From assembly GCA_023014485.1 (NCBI GenBank), contig JAJOZX010000197.1, forward strand, positions 1,271,001-1,335,000: a DNA stretch of 64,000 bases, in the 5' to 3' direction. A program made the translations under genes and the position numbers. This DNA is from Bathynomus jamesi. Lineage: Eukaryota > Arthropoda > Malacostraca > Isopoda > Cirolanidae. Positions 53,233-63,247 of this stretch are shown in pieces (position 1 is the stretch's first letter; the number at the start of each line of letters is the position of its first letter). The notes under the pieces are model-generated. The model was not told the DNA's origin and ran no database searches. It saw only the letters and a program-made list of their open reading frames with translations.

Positions 53233-54123
53233 GGCGTCCCAAAAAAATGTATACACACTTTAACAGCTGATAGCTTAATTGATGTTTCTTTCTTTCCAAG
53301 TTAAACCCATTAGAATTAATAATGGCAGTCAGACTAAGCTTTGAACAAAGGAAATTCATTCTAAAATGCTACTGGAAGTGTGAAAACGCAGTTGAAGTGC
53401 AAAGACAGTTTAGGAGGGAGTTTCAAACAGATCCACCAACGCGACTTACCATCACTCGAATTAGAGATAAGTTTGAAGCCGATGGAACTGTTCAGAATGT
53501 CCACAAGAAGCGTTCCGGAAGACCACGGACATCGACAAGCCCCACAAAGCAAGAAAGAGTACTGGAAACGTATCACCAAAGTCCAAGAAAATCTGTGCGG
53601 CAAGCGAGTCGTGAGGTAGGAATTTCAGAATCGTCTGTCCAACGCATTTTGAAGCGCTGTCAATGGAAAAGTTACATTCCAAGATTAGTCCATGCTATTA
53701 ATGAAGATGATCCGGACCGAAGAGTGGAGTATTGCGAGTGGTACTTGGCACGATGTGGATTGGACGAAGGGGTTTCGTAGAATACCCTCCGCATTCACCA
53801 GACCTCACACCACTAGACTTTTTTTATGGGGATACTTAAAAGACAAAGTCTACGCTATAAAACCTGCAACAGTCGCTGAATTGAGAGCAGCCATTGAACG
53901 AGAATGCACACAAATACCAAACGAAATGTTTCGTGATGTTTGCGATTCCATTGCTTCGCGTTATCAGCAGTGCCTGGGCCAGAACGGACGTCAGTTTGAA
54001 AACAGGCGTTGACAAAACAATTAAATAATGTCTGTAGATTCTATTACATTTTGAAAATGAAATGTATTTTAATAAACACTGCCTTTATAATTATTTAAAG
54101 TGTGTATACATTTTTTTGGGACC

Positions 54124-54126
<3 letters not shown>
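53232..54126 (+). mobile_element. Mariner-like element with internal deletion
   Basis: TA-flanked ends GGGCGTCCCAAAAAAATGTATACACACTTTAA (left) and the complement of TTAAAGTGTGTATACATTTTTTTGGGACCCTG (right). It carries a plus-strand transposase gene whose middle is deleted. At 895 bp it is shorter than the usual 1.2-1.4 kb. Confidence 0.88.
53322..54012 (+). pseudogene. Mariner-like transposase lacking the first two catalytic Asp regions
   Basis: N-terminal HTH domain intact from ATG 53322: [26 protein letters not shown]-type stretch, [29 protein letters not shown] and [18 protein letters not shown]. The reading then jumps straight to [14 protein letters not shown] (third Asp; in another frame by one deletion) and LWGYLKDKVYAIKPATVAEL to the stop at 54010-54012. 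The region with the first Asp (normally ...TDE..F) and second Asp (QDGAPPH) is gone. An internally deleted derivative of this kind could bind DNA but not cut. Confidence 0.88.

Positions 54127-54195
<69 letters not shown>
54127..54195. repeat. (TA)n microsatellite
   Basis: About 33 TA dinucleotides with one AATA interruption near 54165. Confidence 0.93.
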
Positions 54196-54198
<3 letters not shown>

Positions 54199-55832
54199 GG
54201 CACATACACGGAAAAAGTGCCCATCACCTTTCCACTATCACACACAAAGTTATCTCCTACTGAATACAAAAACATTTGACAAAAACAATGAATTCAGTCA
54301 TTACTTCATTTCAAGTAATCATACCATCCATACCTCCACAAATTATTTTGAAAATTACCTCAGCATTTTAGAAAGTTTATTTAAAGCCCTGTTTAAATGA
54401 TTATTTATTATCAATGGAGCTTTTAATCTTTAGGTAATGTCTTCTCATTTATATTTTGTTTTACAGTTTTTAGATTTTAATATTTTAAATTACTCAATGA
54501 CAGGTTCACTGTTGTATTCATTATTTTGTGTGTTTTAGCTTTGAAAAAGTGACCTGAAACTACTCAGTATTAAAAAATATTCAAATTCATGGTTATTTGA
54601 ATTATATATATATATCAAAGCTATTGACTTCTCCTTAGAGAAATGGAGCTCACAGATGAAAAGAAGGACCAACACAACATCAAGCATTTTCATTTATTTT
54701 TTATACTTCAGACGTTTTGACAAATCTTATCATCATCACAAACCTTCCATTAACATTAATAGTTCATCTTACAAATTACAGCTCTTCTAACTAACCAACC
54801 AACTTTCATAGACATATCATACCTTCTAATTAACAGACCATACAGTTTTCTCTCAGTTTCTGCCAAATATGGAGGTTGACGTAAACATTGTGTATTTATC
54901 AGTTGAGGTAATTTTAATTTAATTTTAATGATTTTAATTTTCTTTTGTATTGATGTAATTTTAATAATTATAATTTTCTTTCGTATTGATGTAATTTTCA
55001 TTATTCTCATTTTTGTTTTAAGGTTTTAAGACTTAAAATTCACTGATGATAAAAGATGTTATATATATATACAGGGCACAAAGACAGTCTCCCAATTGCA
55101 CGTTACATGCTCAAAGTTATGTACACATTGAGCTGGGATGAAACTATGAGAATGTTAAAGTTATCCAAGACAGCTTGTTTGTCAGGAGCAACTGCAGAAG
55201 CAAGCACCCCTGTGTAGAAAGTTAAGGATAAGGATATGATTCTACTTTTCCATGTGCCAGATAGGAACACTTGAATTGTGCAAGTCCCTGCATTTATTGC
55301 AGTTTTCTCATATATATACATATACACTAAGGTGTTATACTCTATAGGGGCAGTTTTTAGAATTTGGAAATTTCGAATGGCCCTCAGTCATATTGTTTGG
55401 TTGGATGAGAAAACCCTAAATATGAAGTTTGAGCCCAATCGAAGTACATTTAGAGGTTCCGCATCGACCGTTTCTGTTGTACCGTGTTCGAAATAATGGA
55501 TTTATCTGGGAAACCTGTAACCATGGCACTATTACATATATACAGGGTTGAAAAAAAACAAAAAACAATGGTTTTTTTTAAAAAAAAAACTTAACTCAGA
55601 TAACTCAATTAGGTACTGGTACTCAGAAATTAGAATTGCTGACTGTCTCATTTTTTAATTGGAAGATGTTAGATGTAAGAAGTGCTAACTTCACAAAAAT
55701 GAAAATAAACCTAATAACATTTATATTTGTAGCTACATGCGTTTATAATGTAATTGATACAGGTAACTTCAATCCTTTTATGTGCAATGCCACTATTAAA
55801 TAGGCCTGCTAGTGCAAGGTAGCTATATTATA
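54196..55832. other. Interval with weak transposon relics, no gene
   Basis: ACAGGG motifs after TA at 55071 and 55543 resemble mariner-like ends, and a short plus-strand stretch at about 55365-55440 reads SHIVWLDEKTLNMKFEPN, possibly a degraded transposase. A clustered AATTTTAAT repeat lies at 54905-55010. None is firm. Confidence 0.35.
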
Positions 55833-56589
55833 CAGGGTGGGAAGTTTCCATACATAGGAAAAATAAACATTTTGTTATGGACAACCATTTTTATTTATAT
55901 AATATGCTCTACATGGTTGCCATTGTTTTGAAAACACATTTCAATACGTGTTCCCCACTGTTGATGAACACGCATTAGCACAGTTGACGTTATGCTTGTA
56001 ATGGCGTTGGTGATACATTCCTTTAGATGATTTATGTCTCGTATCTTTTCCTGATACACCATGGCCTTCAAGTGCCCCCAAAGATAGAAATCAAGGGGGG
56101 TGAGATCTGGGGATCTGGGAGGCCACTCCACAGGACCACGCCGACCAATCCAAGCATCCGGAAACTGCTGCTGATCCAAATACCGATGCACGTGAAGACC
56201 ATAATGAGGTGGAGCTCCATCTTGCTGGAAGTAAACTGGGAAGTTACCTTCCTCGTTTAGCAGGGATGGGAAAATCTCTTCTTGCAACATGTTAAGATAC
56301 CTTTCGGCATTAAGATTTCCACTGACAAAAATTGGTCCAATAATTCTGTCACCCCATATCCCGGCCCACACCATCACTTTACCGGCACCTTGCATCTTCG
56401 TCGGACTCAGCCAGTTAGGGTTAGCATTACTCCAATAACGTATGTTTTGCCGATTAACCTCTCCATTGACGTAAAAATTTGCTTCATCAGTAAACAAGAT
56501 CTTACGTCAAACGCATATTCTTAGGGTATCTGAAACATAAAAACAAACGTTTAATTTTTCCTATGTATGGAAACTTACGGCCCACCCTG
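55833..56589 (-). mobile_element. Mariner-like (DD34D) element, 5' deletion
   Basis: TA-flanked ends CAGGGTGGGAAGTTTCCATACATAGGAAAAA (left) and TTTTTCCTATGTATGGAAACTTACGGCCCACCCTG (right) are inverted repeats. The minus-strand gene (55895-56497) has an open 200-residue frame lacking the N-terminal DNA-binding part. 757 bp in total. Confidence 0.92.
55895..56497 (-). CDS. Mariner-like transposase catalytic domain, open frame
   Basis: [20 protein letters not shown] has the first Asp (TDE). [19 protein letters not shown] follows, then [20 protein letters not shown] (second) and [20 protein letters not shown] (third). The spacing of the last two is that of a DD34D family. The frame is open over 200 residues with no break, but the N-terminal helix-turn-helix half is missing. 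The internal Met start is probably not native. Unlikely to be functional on its own. Confidence 0.8.
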   Translation of the reverse strand: MFTDEANFYVNGEVNRQNIRYWSNANPNWLSPTKMQGAGKVMVWAGIWGDRIIGPIFVSGNLNAERYLNMLQEEIFPSLLNEEGNFPVYFQQDGAPPHYGLHVHRYLDQQQFPDAWIGRRGPVEWPPRSPDLTPLDFYLWGHLKAMVYQEKIRDINHLKECITNAITSITSTVLMRVHQQWGTRIEMCFQNNGNHVEHII

Positions 56590-56846
56590 TATACTACCGT
56601 ACATACTAGGCTACCCTGAACTGATGGTTTTTAGGTCTTATCAATATAAATATAAGTTTTAGAGCTATTAGTTTATGAATTAAATAGTGTTTTTTTTTTT
56701 TTTTTTTTTTTGTATTGGGGCGTTTACCGCCACTTCCCGCTATATGGTAGCGGATATCATGGCGAGGCGGAATACGAGAAAGAGAAACGGAGACGGAGAA
56801 AAGGCACTAGAAAAGGGAGAACAGCGGACTACAGGTGAGAAGTCAC

Positions 56847-59800
56847 CTAAAGCTCAGATAGGATGCGAGATTGGGAGAGGAAGAGGAAAAGACGGTCAAG
56901 CGAGAAGAGAGGGCTCTCAGCGAGCATAAGGCGTAAACGTTCGGGGAGGGGGAAATCAGAAAGGAACGGAAAGGCGCGACGACGTACTGACGACAGGGTG
57001 GGGCATTCCACAAGGATGTGAGAGACGGTGAGGGGCGACTGGCAGGAGGCGCAACGAGGAGCCTCCTGCCGGAACATAAGATAGCCGTGCGTGAGGCGCG
57101 TATGGCCGATGCGAAGCCGCGCAAGGACGACCTCTTTGTGTCTGGAGCGGTGGAAAGAGGACACCCAATATGACAGACGGGGGCGGATGGACCAGAGTTT
57201 ATTTCCGGTGGCATCGTCCCAGGACTGTTGCCACATGCGGTCGTAAAAGGAACGAAAGACCTGCACATAGTCTGAGAAGGGGAGCGGGCGGGGGAGGGGA
57301 GGCAGCGAGGCGGCGGACCGGGCTATGCGGTCCGCCGCCTCATTACCGGAAACACCAACATGGGCGGGAACCCAGCAGAAGGTGACCCGGATCCGGTGAA
57401 CGGTGTGCAGGACATGGTACTCCTGTTGAATAAGGCGTACGAGGGGGTCCGGGGAATCATAGCGCTCGAGCGCCTGAAGGGCGCTCAGCGAGTCCGAAAA
57501 AATGGTACAGGAGGACCGCGAACAACCCGATACCAGACGGAGGGCTTCCAGAAGGGCAAAGAGCTCCGCGGAAAAGATGGAGGCCTGAACCGGCAGGGGA
57601 TACCCCGGGAGGTAGGTGACAATGACGGAGAGAAGACGGCGGCCGCGACACCTGCAGGGAGCGCGAGCCGTCGGTGTAGACGGGAACGTCGTCCGAATGG
57701 ACGGGAAGATGGGCCAGAAAAGAAGACCGGAGGACGGCAGGAAGAGACTCCTTACGCAGGCCACGGAGCGCCTGGCAACGGCAGATAGGGGTGGTCCGCC
57801 AGGGGGGCGACAGATCGAAGGAGAACGGCAGAATAGAGGGTGGGGGGATCCCCAGGGACGAGAAAATCTCGGCCAGAGAGGCAGCGAAATGCCACGTGTC
57901 AGGCCGGGTAGCGCCTGGGAGATCGCGGAGAAGAGTAAGGACATCGGAAGGCGGCAGATGCGAAGGTAACACTTCGCCATGAGAAGGCCCCGGCGAAGGG
58001 GAAGGGGGGGGTGTCCACAGTCCACCTGAAGACTAGCGACAGGGGACGAGCGGAAGGCACCCGACGCCAGGCGAAGGCCACGGTGGAGAAGAGGATCCAG
58101 CATACGGAGTGCCGGAGAGGAGGCGGAGCTGTAGACCACACAGCCGTAGTCGACACGGGATTGCACCAGGGAGGTGTACAGGCGCAGCAGAGTACGCCTG
58201 TCCGCCCCCCAGGTCGTGTGGGACAGATGACCCAAAAGGGAGAGGGTGCGGCGAGATGTTTGCCGCAACCGCCTAAGGTGTGGAACCCAACCGAAAAATC
58301 CGTCGAGGGTCATACCCAGGAATCTAACGGATGGGACGAGGGGAAGAGGAGTGCCGGCAAGGGTAAGGGCGAAGGTATGCGACAGACGGAGGCGCCGAGG
58401 ACGGAAAAGCATACTGGAAGACTTAGAGGGTGAGAAAGCATAGCCAACCGAGGACGCCCAGCGAACCACCGCGTTGATGGCTAGCTGGAGCCGACGTTCA
58501 GCCAAAGACGGGAGGCGGCCAGAGCAATAGATAGCCAGGTCATCGGCATAGAGGGAGCTACGAACGGATGTAGGCAGGACCGTAGCGACTGTGTTCATCA
58601 CGAGTGAGAAACACAAGACGCTAAGGACACTACCCTGAGGGACACCCTCCTCCAACGGAAAGCGGTCAGAGAGGGCAGAACCGATGCGGACGCGGAAAGA
58701 ACGGGCGGACAAGAAGTTATAAATAAAGGAAGGGAGAAAGCCTACGAAACCCAGGGAGCGTAAGCAGTCGAAGACCGCGCTCCGCCGGGTAGTATCGTAG
58801 GCCTTCTGGAGGTCGAAAAAGACGGCGAGTACAAATTGACGCCGGGAGAAAGCCTCCTGCACGTCATGGCTAAGGAGAAGGAGGGGTCGGTGGTAGACCG
58901 GAAGCGCCGGAAACCAGCCTGGGTAGCAGGGTACTGGTCACTCGCCTCCAAGGTAAAGGACAGCCGCGAGGCGACCATCGCCTCCATCACCTTGCAGGCA
59001 CAGCATGTTAGGAAATGGGGCGATAGTTCGACGGGAGTGAGGGGTCTTTATCGGGCTTCGGGATGGGGACGACGATGGACTCACGCCATCGGTCCGGAAA
59101 TGAACCCTCCAACCAAATCCGGTTATAGAGGTCCAGTAGAAAGCTGAGAGCAGAGGGGTGGAGATGCCGTAACAAGTCATAGGGGATATTATCGGGGCCG
59201 GGGGCGGAGGAGCGTCGGGGGCGGAGGGCCTCCCGAAGCTCTGTCATGTGGAAGAGGTGATTATAGGGGTCATCCCTATGAGGTGGAAATTCCGGTGGGT
59301 CGCGGCGGGAGTGGGGGGAATCGGAACTGGAGATGGCTGCAAAGTGCGCCGCGAGTGCGTTCGCGACGGCCTCCGGATCGGACACGAACTCGTCGTCCCC
59401 GACCCGAAGCACCGGGGGTCGAGGGGGGACACGGGTCCCCTCAAAGCTACGCACCTTGCGCCAAACAGTCGAGAGGGCAGTCGAGGAGGAGATCCCGGAC
59501 ACGTAACTCCGCCAGGAGGTACGCCGGGCCAGTTTCAGGACCCGACGGGCCACTGCCTTCAGGCGCTGAAATTCTATCTTGTGCTCCAGCTGGCGGGTCC
59601 GGTAGAAGCGGCGGCCGGCACGGCGCCGCTCCTGAACGGCATGGGAGCACTCTGGGGTCCACCATGGGACGCTTCGCGGCCTGGGGAGCCAGAGGTACGG
59701 GGGATGCAACTGGCGGCAGCCGAGAGGATCTTACTCTCGAGGAAGGCGAGGGCCTCATTGACGGAGGGAAAGGCAGGAATTGATGGCGAGATCGCCGTGC

Positions 59801-60520
59801 CCCTCGCGTATGAGGCCCAGTCTGCTCGGGCGAACAGCCAGCGCGGGCGGACAGAGGTGGGGGGAGGAGACGGGTCGGGGTAAGACACACTGGGAAATGG
59901 TCACTGCCGGAAGAATCCGGCAGGACCTCCCAGGTGAACTCCGTCACGATTTCGAGGGAAACCAGGGAAAGGTCGATACAGGTGAAACTGTCATGGCCGA
60001 GTGAAGGCAGGTTGGGGAGCCATCGTTCAGAAAGGTGAACTCGAGCTCGTCCATAAGGGGAGAAGGGTCCCGGAGAGAAAGGTGGAGCAAACGTCCCCCC
60101 AGGCCGGGTCCCGACTGTTGAAGTCCCCGAGAATCAGAAAAGGGCGGGAAGCTGGAGAATTAGGTCACGGAGAGAATCGGGTGGAGGGTGTACGTTAGGG
60201 GAGAGGTAAAGAGAGCAGACCGTGAGCTGGCGCCCCAAGGAAAGGCGCACGGCCACAGCTTGCAGGACTGTACGGAGCGGGAGGGGGCGGAAAGGGACGG
60301 AGCGGTGCACGAAGACCGCGGCGCCCCCCCTCCCCGCCCCATCGAGAGGCGGGAAGGGAGCCCGCAGTAACCGGACACTCGAGGGAGGGAACGGGATCCC
60401 AGAATCGTCTCCTGAAGGCAGAAACACGCCGGACACCTGGAGGCCAGGAGAGAGGAGAGACTCTCGAGGCCTACCAGGAGCCCGCGGATGTTCCACTGCA
60501 GGAGCGAGGTATAGGGAGGG
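56847..60520 (-). pseudogene. ORF2: endonuclease, reverse transcriptase, RNase H (frameshifted)
   Basis: Read from about 60520: LLQWNIRGLL (start of the apurinic-type endonuclease), CSLYLSPNVHPPPDSL, then LPDSSGSDHFPVCLTP (endonuclease end). After further frame changes come YNRIWLEGSFPDRWRESIVVP and SNYRPIS (59008-59709). A 671-residue frame at 56847-58862 holds FFDLQKAYDTTRR (motif A), VPQGSVLSVLCFSLVMN (motif B), SLYADDLAIYCSGR (motif C), the thumb, then RNase H with SIFSAELFALLEAL, IFSDSLSALQALERY and VPAHVGVSGNEAADRIA. A Cys/His block CASCQSPLTVSHILVECP closes it. Breaks occur near 58870, 59010 and several places over 59450-60400. About 1,200 residues if joined. Insertion-site cutting and target-primed copying is the known role of the family. 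Confidence 0.88.
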
Positions 60521-61096
60521 GTAGGAAGGTCAGCGTAAAGGATGGTTATGGGGTGGGTGGGCCGATCGGGCGGCCCGAGATTAAAGAGGGAATCGGAAAG
60601 CCCCGGAGTTCAGCGAGGGACGCCGAACGAGGGCGAAGGCGAGGGTCACCCCGACGAGGGGGCGATGTGGAACCAGACGCCGGCAAGTCCTCCAGAAGAG
60701 GAGTCTCCCGGACGTCCGGGGGAGAGCGATGCAGAGAAGGGGATGTGAGAGGTATCCAGAATGCCCCTCCCTTCACCGGAGGTGCGGGGAGGCAGGACTA
60801 CGAGGGGGAGTGGAAAATAATACCTCACCCAGAGGCATTGGCAGGTCGAGGAGAGAGATGGGGCGGGTCAAACGCGGGGCGTGCACGTCCCACCCACGCC
60901 GACCAGGCGGGCGAGTTCCCCCTCCAGTGGGTCCATCGACCGGGCCGGAGAGGGGTGTATCTCAGCCCTCACCACGAGGGCCGTCGGGGACCCCAGGGGG
61001 AGCGTGCATAACGGTTGCGCAGTGGGGACGGTGAGGACACCGGGGCGGTAGGGCGAAGGGGGCGTTTGTGTTTGGGAGAGGAAGGTGATGCGAGGC

Positions 61097-62680
61097 TTAT
61101 GGCTTCGAACCTTTCGGGGTCACCACTGGCGCGGCGCTTGCGGCCCCTACCCCTCCGTCGTGCGGCCCGCATGGGTGACGGCGGGTCACGATCCGGAATG
61201 GGGGTGGCCGAAGGCGCCGGTGGAGAGGGCGTAGAAGGGGCAGGGGGGGTGCCGACGAAGCATCGGCGTTCGCGGAGGGAGCACGTGGGGACGCGCTGGT
61301 AGTACGGGGAGCCGCGGTAGGAGTCCGCTGGGCGGCAGAGGATGGACTGGGAGTAGCGGACACGGTGGGTGGAGGCGCGTTGGGAACCGCCGGTGAGGAC
61401 GGGGTCCGGGAACGGAGAGCCTCGGCGTACGAGGCACCACGCCGGGCCTCGCAGCCACGCAACCGCTCCCGCGCCTCCCGAGCGCTGAGAAACTCTGATG
61501 AACAGAGGGCCCGAACCTCCCTTTCAAAGAGGAAGGACGGGCAAGAGCGGGATGAAGCAGGGTGTGGTCCATGGCAGTTGGTGCAGGAAGGCGGAGCAGT
61601 ACAGGGCAAGGGGTGGGGAGGGCCGCCGCAGCGGACACACAACGGGGCCGGCTGACGGCAGGAGCTGCTCACGTGGCCAAATCTATTACACTGAAAACAG
61701 CGCGTAGGATCTGGCACGTATGGTCGTACTGAGAATTCGCACGCTCGTCTCTCACCAAAGCCCCAGAATACCGAAACGGGGGGCACCAGTGAGTCGAAAG
61801 TGAGGAGCAGGCGAGGAGAAGGGGCGGTTGGGGACCGCGATCTGTCGGGAAAGCGGTACACCCTCACAACACCCTGGGAGGCGAGGTCAATCTGGAGGTC
61901 TTCCACCGGGATGGGTAGAAGACGAGCAGCGTAAATTGTGCCCTGGCACTGATTGAGGCGGGGGTGGGGAGTCACCGTGATCCCGCAGCCCAGGACATCG
62001 GGGATAGCGAGCAGAGAGGAGGTTTCGGCAGAGGAACGCGACCTTATCAAAATGGAGCCATCCCTCTGAGGCCGAAGGTCAAAACGCGCCGTCCCCGTCT
62101 TCCCATGGATCGCTCGAAAGAGGCGTTCGTGGTTAGTGGGGAGGGGCTTGGAGGAGGAGGGGCGGAGGACGAGGAACTTGTCCATCGTCCTAAGGCCGAG
62201 TGAAGCCGTCTGGCCAAACACCACCGGAACTTCGAGGGGGCGAGAAGACGAGAAAGGCGGACGGCGACGTCGGGTCCCACGTCCCCCAGGGGCCGAGGGG
62301 GCCGGGGGCGATGAGGCCCGACCGGAGTGGGAGGCGACCGGGGGCGATGAGGCCCGACCGGAGTGGGAGGCGACCGGGGCCGCGGGCCTCCCACCTGAGG
62401 GCGAAAAAGCAGGTGGGTCCCTATCGGGACGTGGAATATGGGGGGATCCAGGGGTCGGGGGGTCCACTGCAGGTCCATCCGCTACTGGCGGGGGTCGGGC
62501 AGCGGCGCCACGAGCCTGGGGAAGAGAGGGAGAGGAGGTGTCGGCAAGAAGAGCAGACGGGGTGGGCGAGGGCTGCCGACTGCCCTTACCAGACCCACGG
62601 TCCAAAGAGGTAGTCAGAGGGAGGTCAGATGCACAAGCCGGGTCGTCAACGAGGTCCATTAGATTTGTAAGTGTTTCCAT
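61097..62680 (-). CDS. ORF1 (gag-like) nucleic-acid-binding protein of the I-like element
   Basis: Open 527-residue frame from METLTNLMDL. The N-terminal half is Pro/Ser/Ala-rich and low in complexity. An RRM-like middle part follows (LRTMDKFLVLRPSSS...GTIYAARLLPIPVED). Three zinc knuckles then appear: CFQCNRFGHVSSSC (C-x2-C-x4-H-x4-C), CVRCGGPPHPLPC and CTNCHGPHP...SC. The tail is Pro/Ser/Arg-rich. In non-LTR elements such a protein packages the RNA into a ribonucleoprotein particle. Frame intact, unlike ORF2. The spacer to ORF2 is about 570 bp without a recognisable domain. Confidence 0.85.
   Translation of the reverse strand: METLTNLMDLVDDPACASDLPLTTSLDRGSGKGSRQPSPTPSALLADTSSPSLPQARGAAARPPPVADGPAVDPPTPGSPHIPRPDRDPPAFSPSGGRPAAPVASHSGRASSPPVASHSGRASSPPAPSAPGGRGTRRRRPPFSSSRPLEVPVVFGQTASLGLRTMDKFLVLRPSSSKPLPTNHERLFRAIHGKTGTARFDLRPQRDGSILIRSRSSAETSSLLAIPDVLGCGITVTPHPRLNQCQGTIYAARLLPIPVEDLQIDLASQGVVRVYRFPDRSRSPTAPSPRLLLTFDSLVPPVSVFWGFGERRACEFSVRPYVPDPTRCFQCNRFGHVSSSCRQPAPLCVRCGGPPHPLPCTAPPSCTNCHGPHPASSRSCPSFLFEREVRALCSSEFLSAREARERLRGCEARRGASYAEALRSRTPSSPAVPNAPPPTVSATPSPSSAAQRTPTAAPRTTSASPRAPSANADASSAPPLPLLRPLHRRLRPPPFRIVTRRHPCGPHDGGVGAASAAPVVTPKGSKP
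62303..62374 (-). repeat. 36-bp in-frame duplication in ORF1
   Basis: Two adjacent copies of a 36-base unit encode the 12-residue PVASHSGRASSP twice in the low-complexity N-terminal region. Multiple of three, so the frame is kept. Confidence 0.92.
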
Positions 62681-63247
62681 AGAAAATTTTTATTGTTGTT
62701 TCGCGCCCGGGGCCGCGGGGAACCGATTACCCTGGGCCCAAGGGGACCAAGCGCACGCCGGCGGGGGTGGGTGCCTCGTCCCATGTAGGTACCCCCGTTT
62801 CAAAAGGGGCCCTTGCAGCGTCGAAAGTTCTCCCCCGCCGGCAGCAAAGACCAAGGCCCCCCAGGGTCCCAGGCCTGGGCACCCTACCAGCCAACTTAGT
62901 CCGGCCCAGGCCATGGGGGCGAGACCCCCAGCGACCAGCCCCGGCAGCCCACGGGGCGCGCGAAGTGAACAGAGAAAGCAGAAAAAAACAGAGGGGGCAA
63001 GGAAGAGGGTAAAGAGGGGAAGACAGGAAAGAGGGGGCTGTAGGATAGCAGGGTATGCTAAAAGTCCACTTCGCAACCGGGCGGGGACCCGGCAGGGCCC
63101 CCAGCCGCGGCTGACCCCCCTCGCCACATGGAGGCAGGAGCCCGCGGGCGATCCACCCCAGAAAGACCGCCCGCGGGGAGGGGGAAATAATGTGTTGTAA
63201 AAATTGAAATTATAAAAAAACAAAAAAAAACAGAAAAACATGGTGTC
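62681..63247. other. 5' UTR of the I-like element and junction to the next gene
   Basis: GC-rich to about 63190, then an A-rich run (63195-63240). AAAAACAG at about 63227-63234 would serve as a splice acceptor for the gene that starts at 63248, but no donor is visible. No other feature. Confidence 0.4.

Larger units (their letters stand above)
56688..63190 (-). mobile_element. I-like non-LTR retrotransposon, GC-rich, near full length
   Basis: Minus strand with poly(A) shown as a T-run at 56691-56712. ORF1 (61097-62680) precedes ORF2 (56847-60520). GC content is far above the neighbourhood, and sequence reverts to AT-rich at about 63190, taken as the approximate 5' end. Gag with zinc knuckles plus endonuclease, reverse transcriptase and RNase H is the composition of the I/Nimb-like groups. 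No target duplication was found. The 5' boundary is uncertain by tens of bases. Confidence 0.8.

Noticed and set aside
57170..63200. Many long plus-strand open frames, up to 354 residues, across 56.8-63.2 kb
   Set aside because: They are antisense shadows of the GC-rich retrotransposon, in which stops are rare on both strands.
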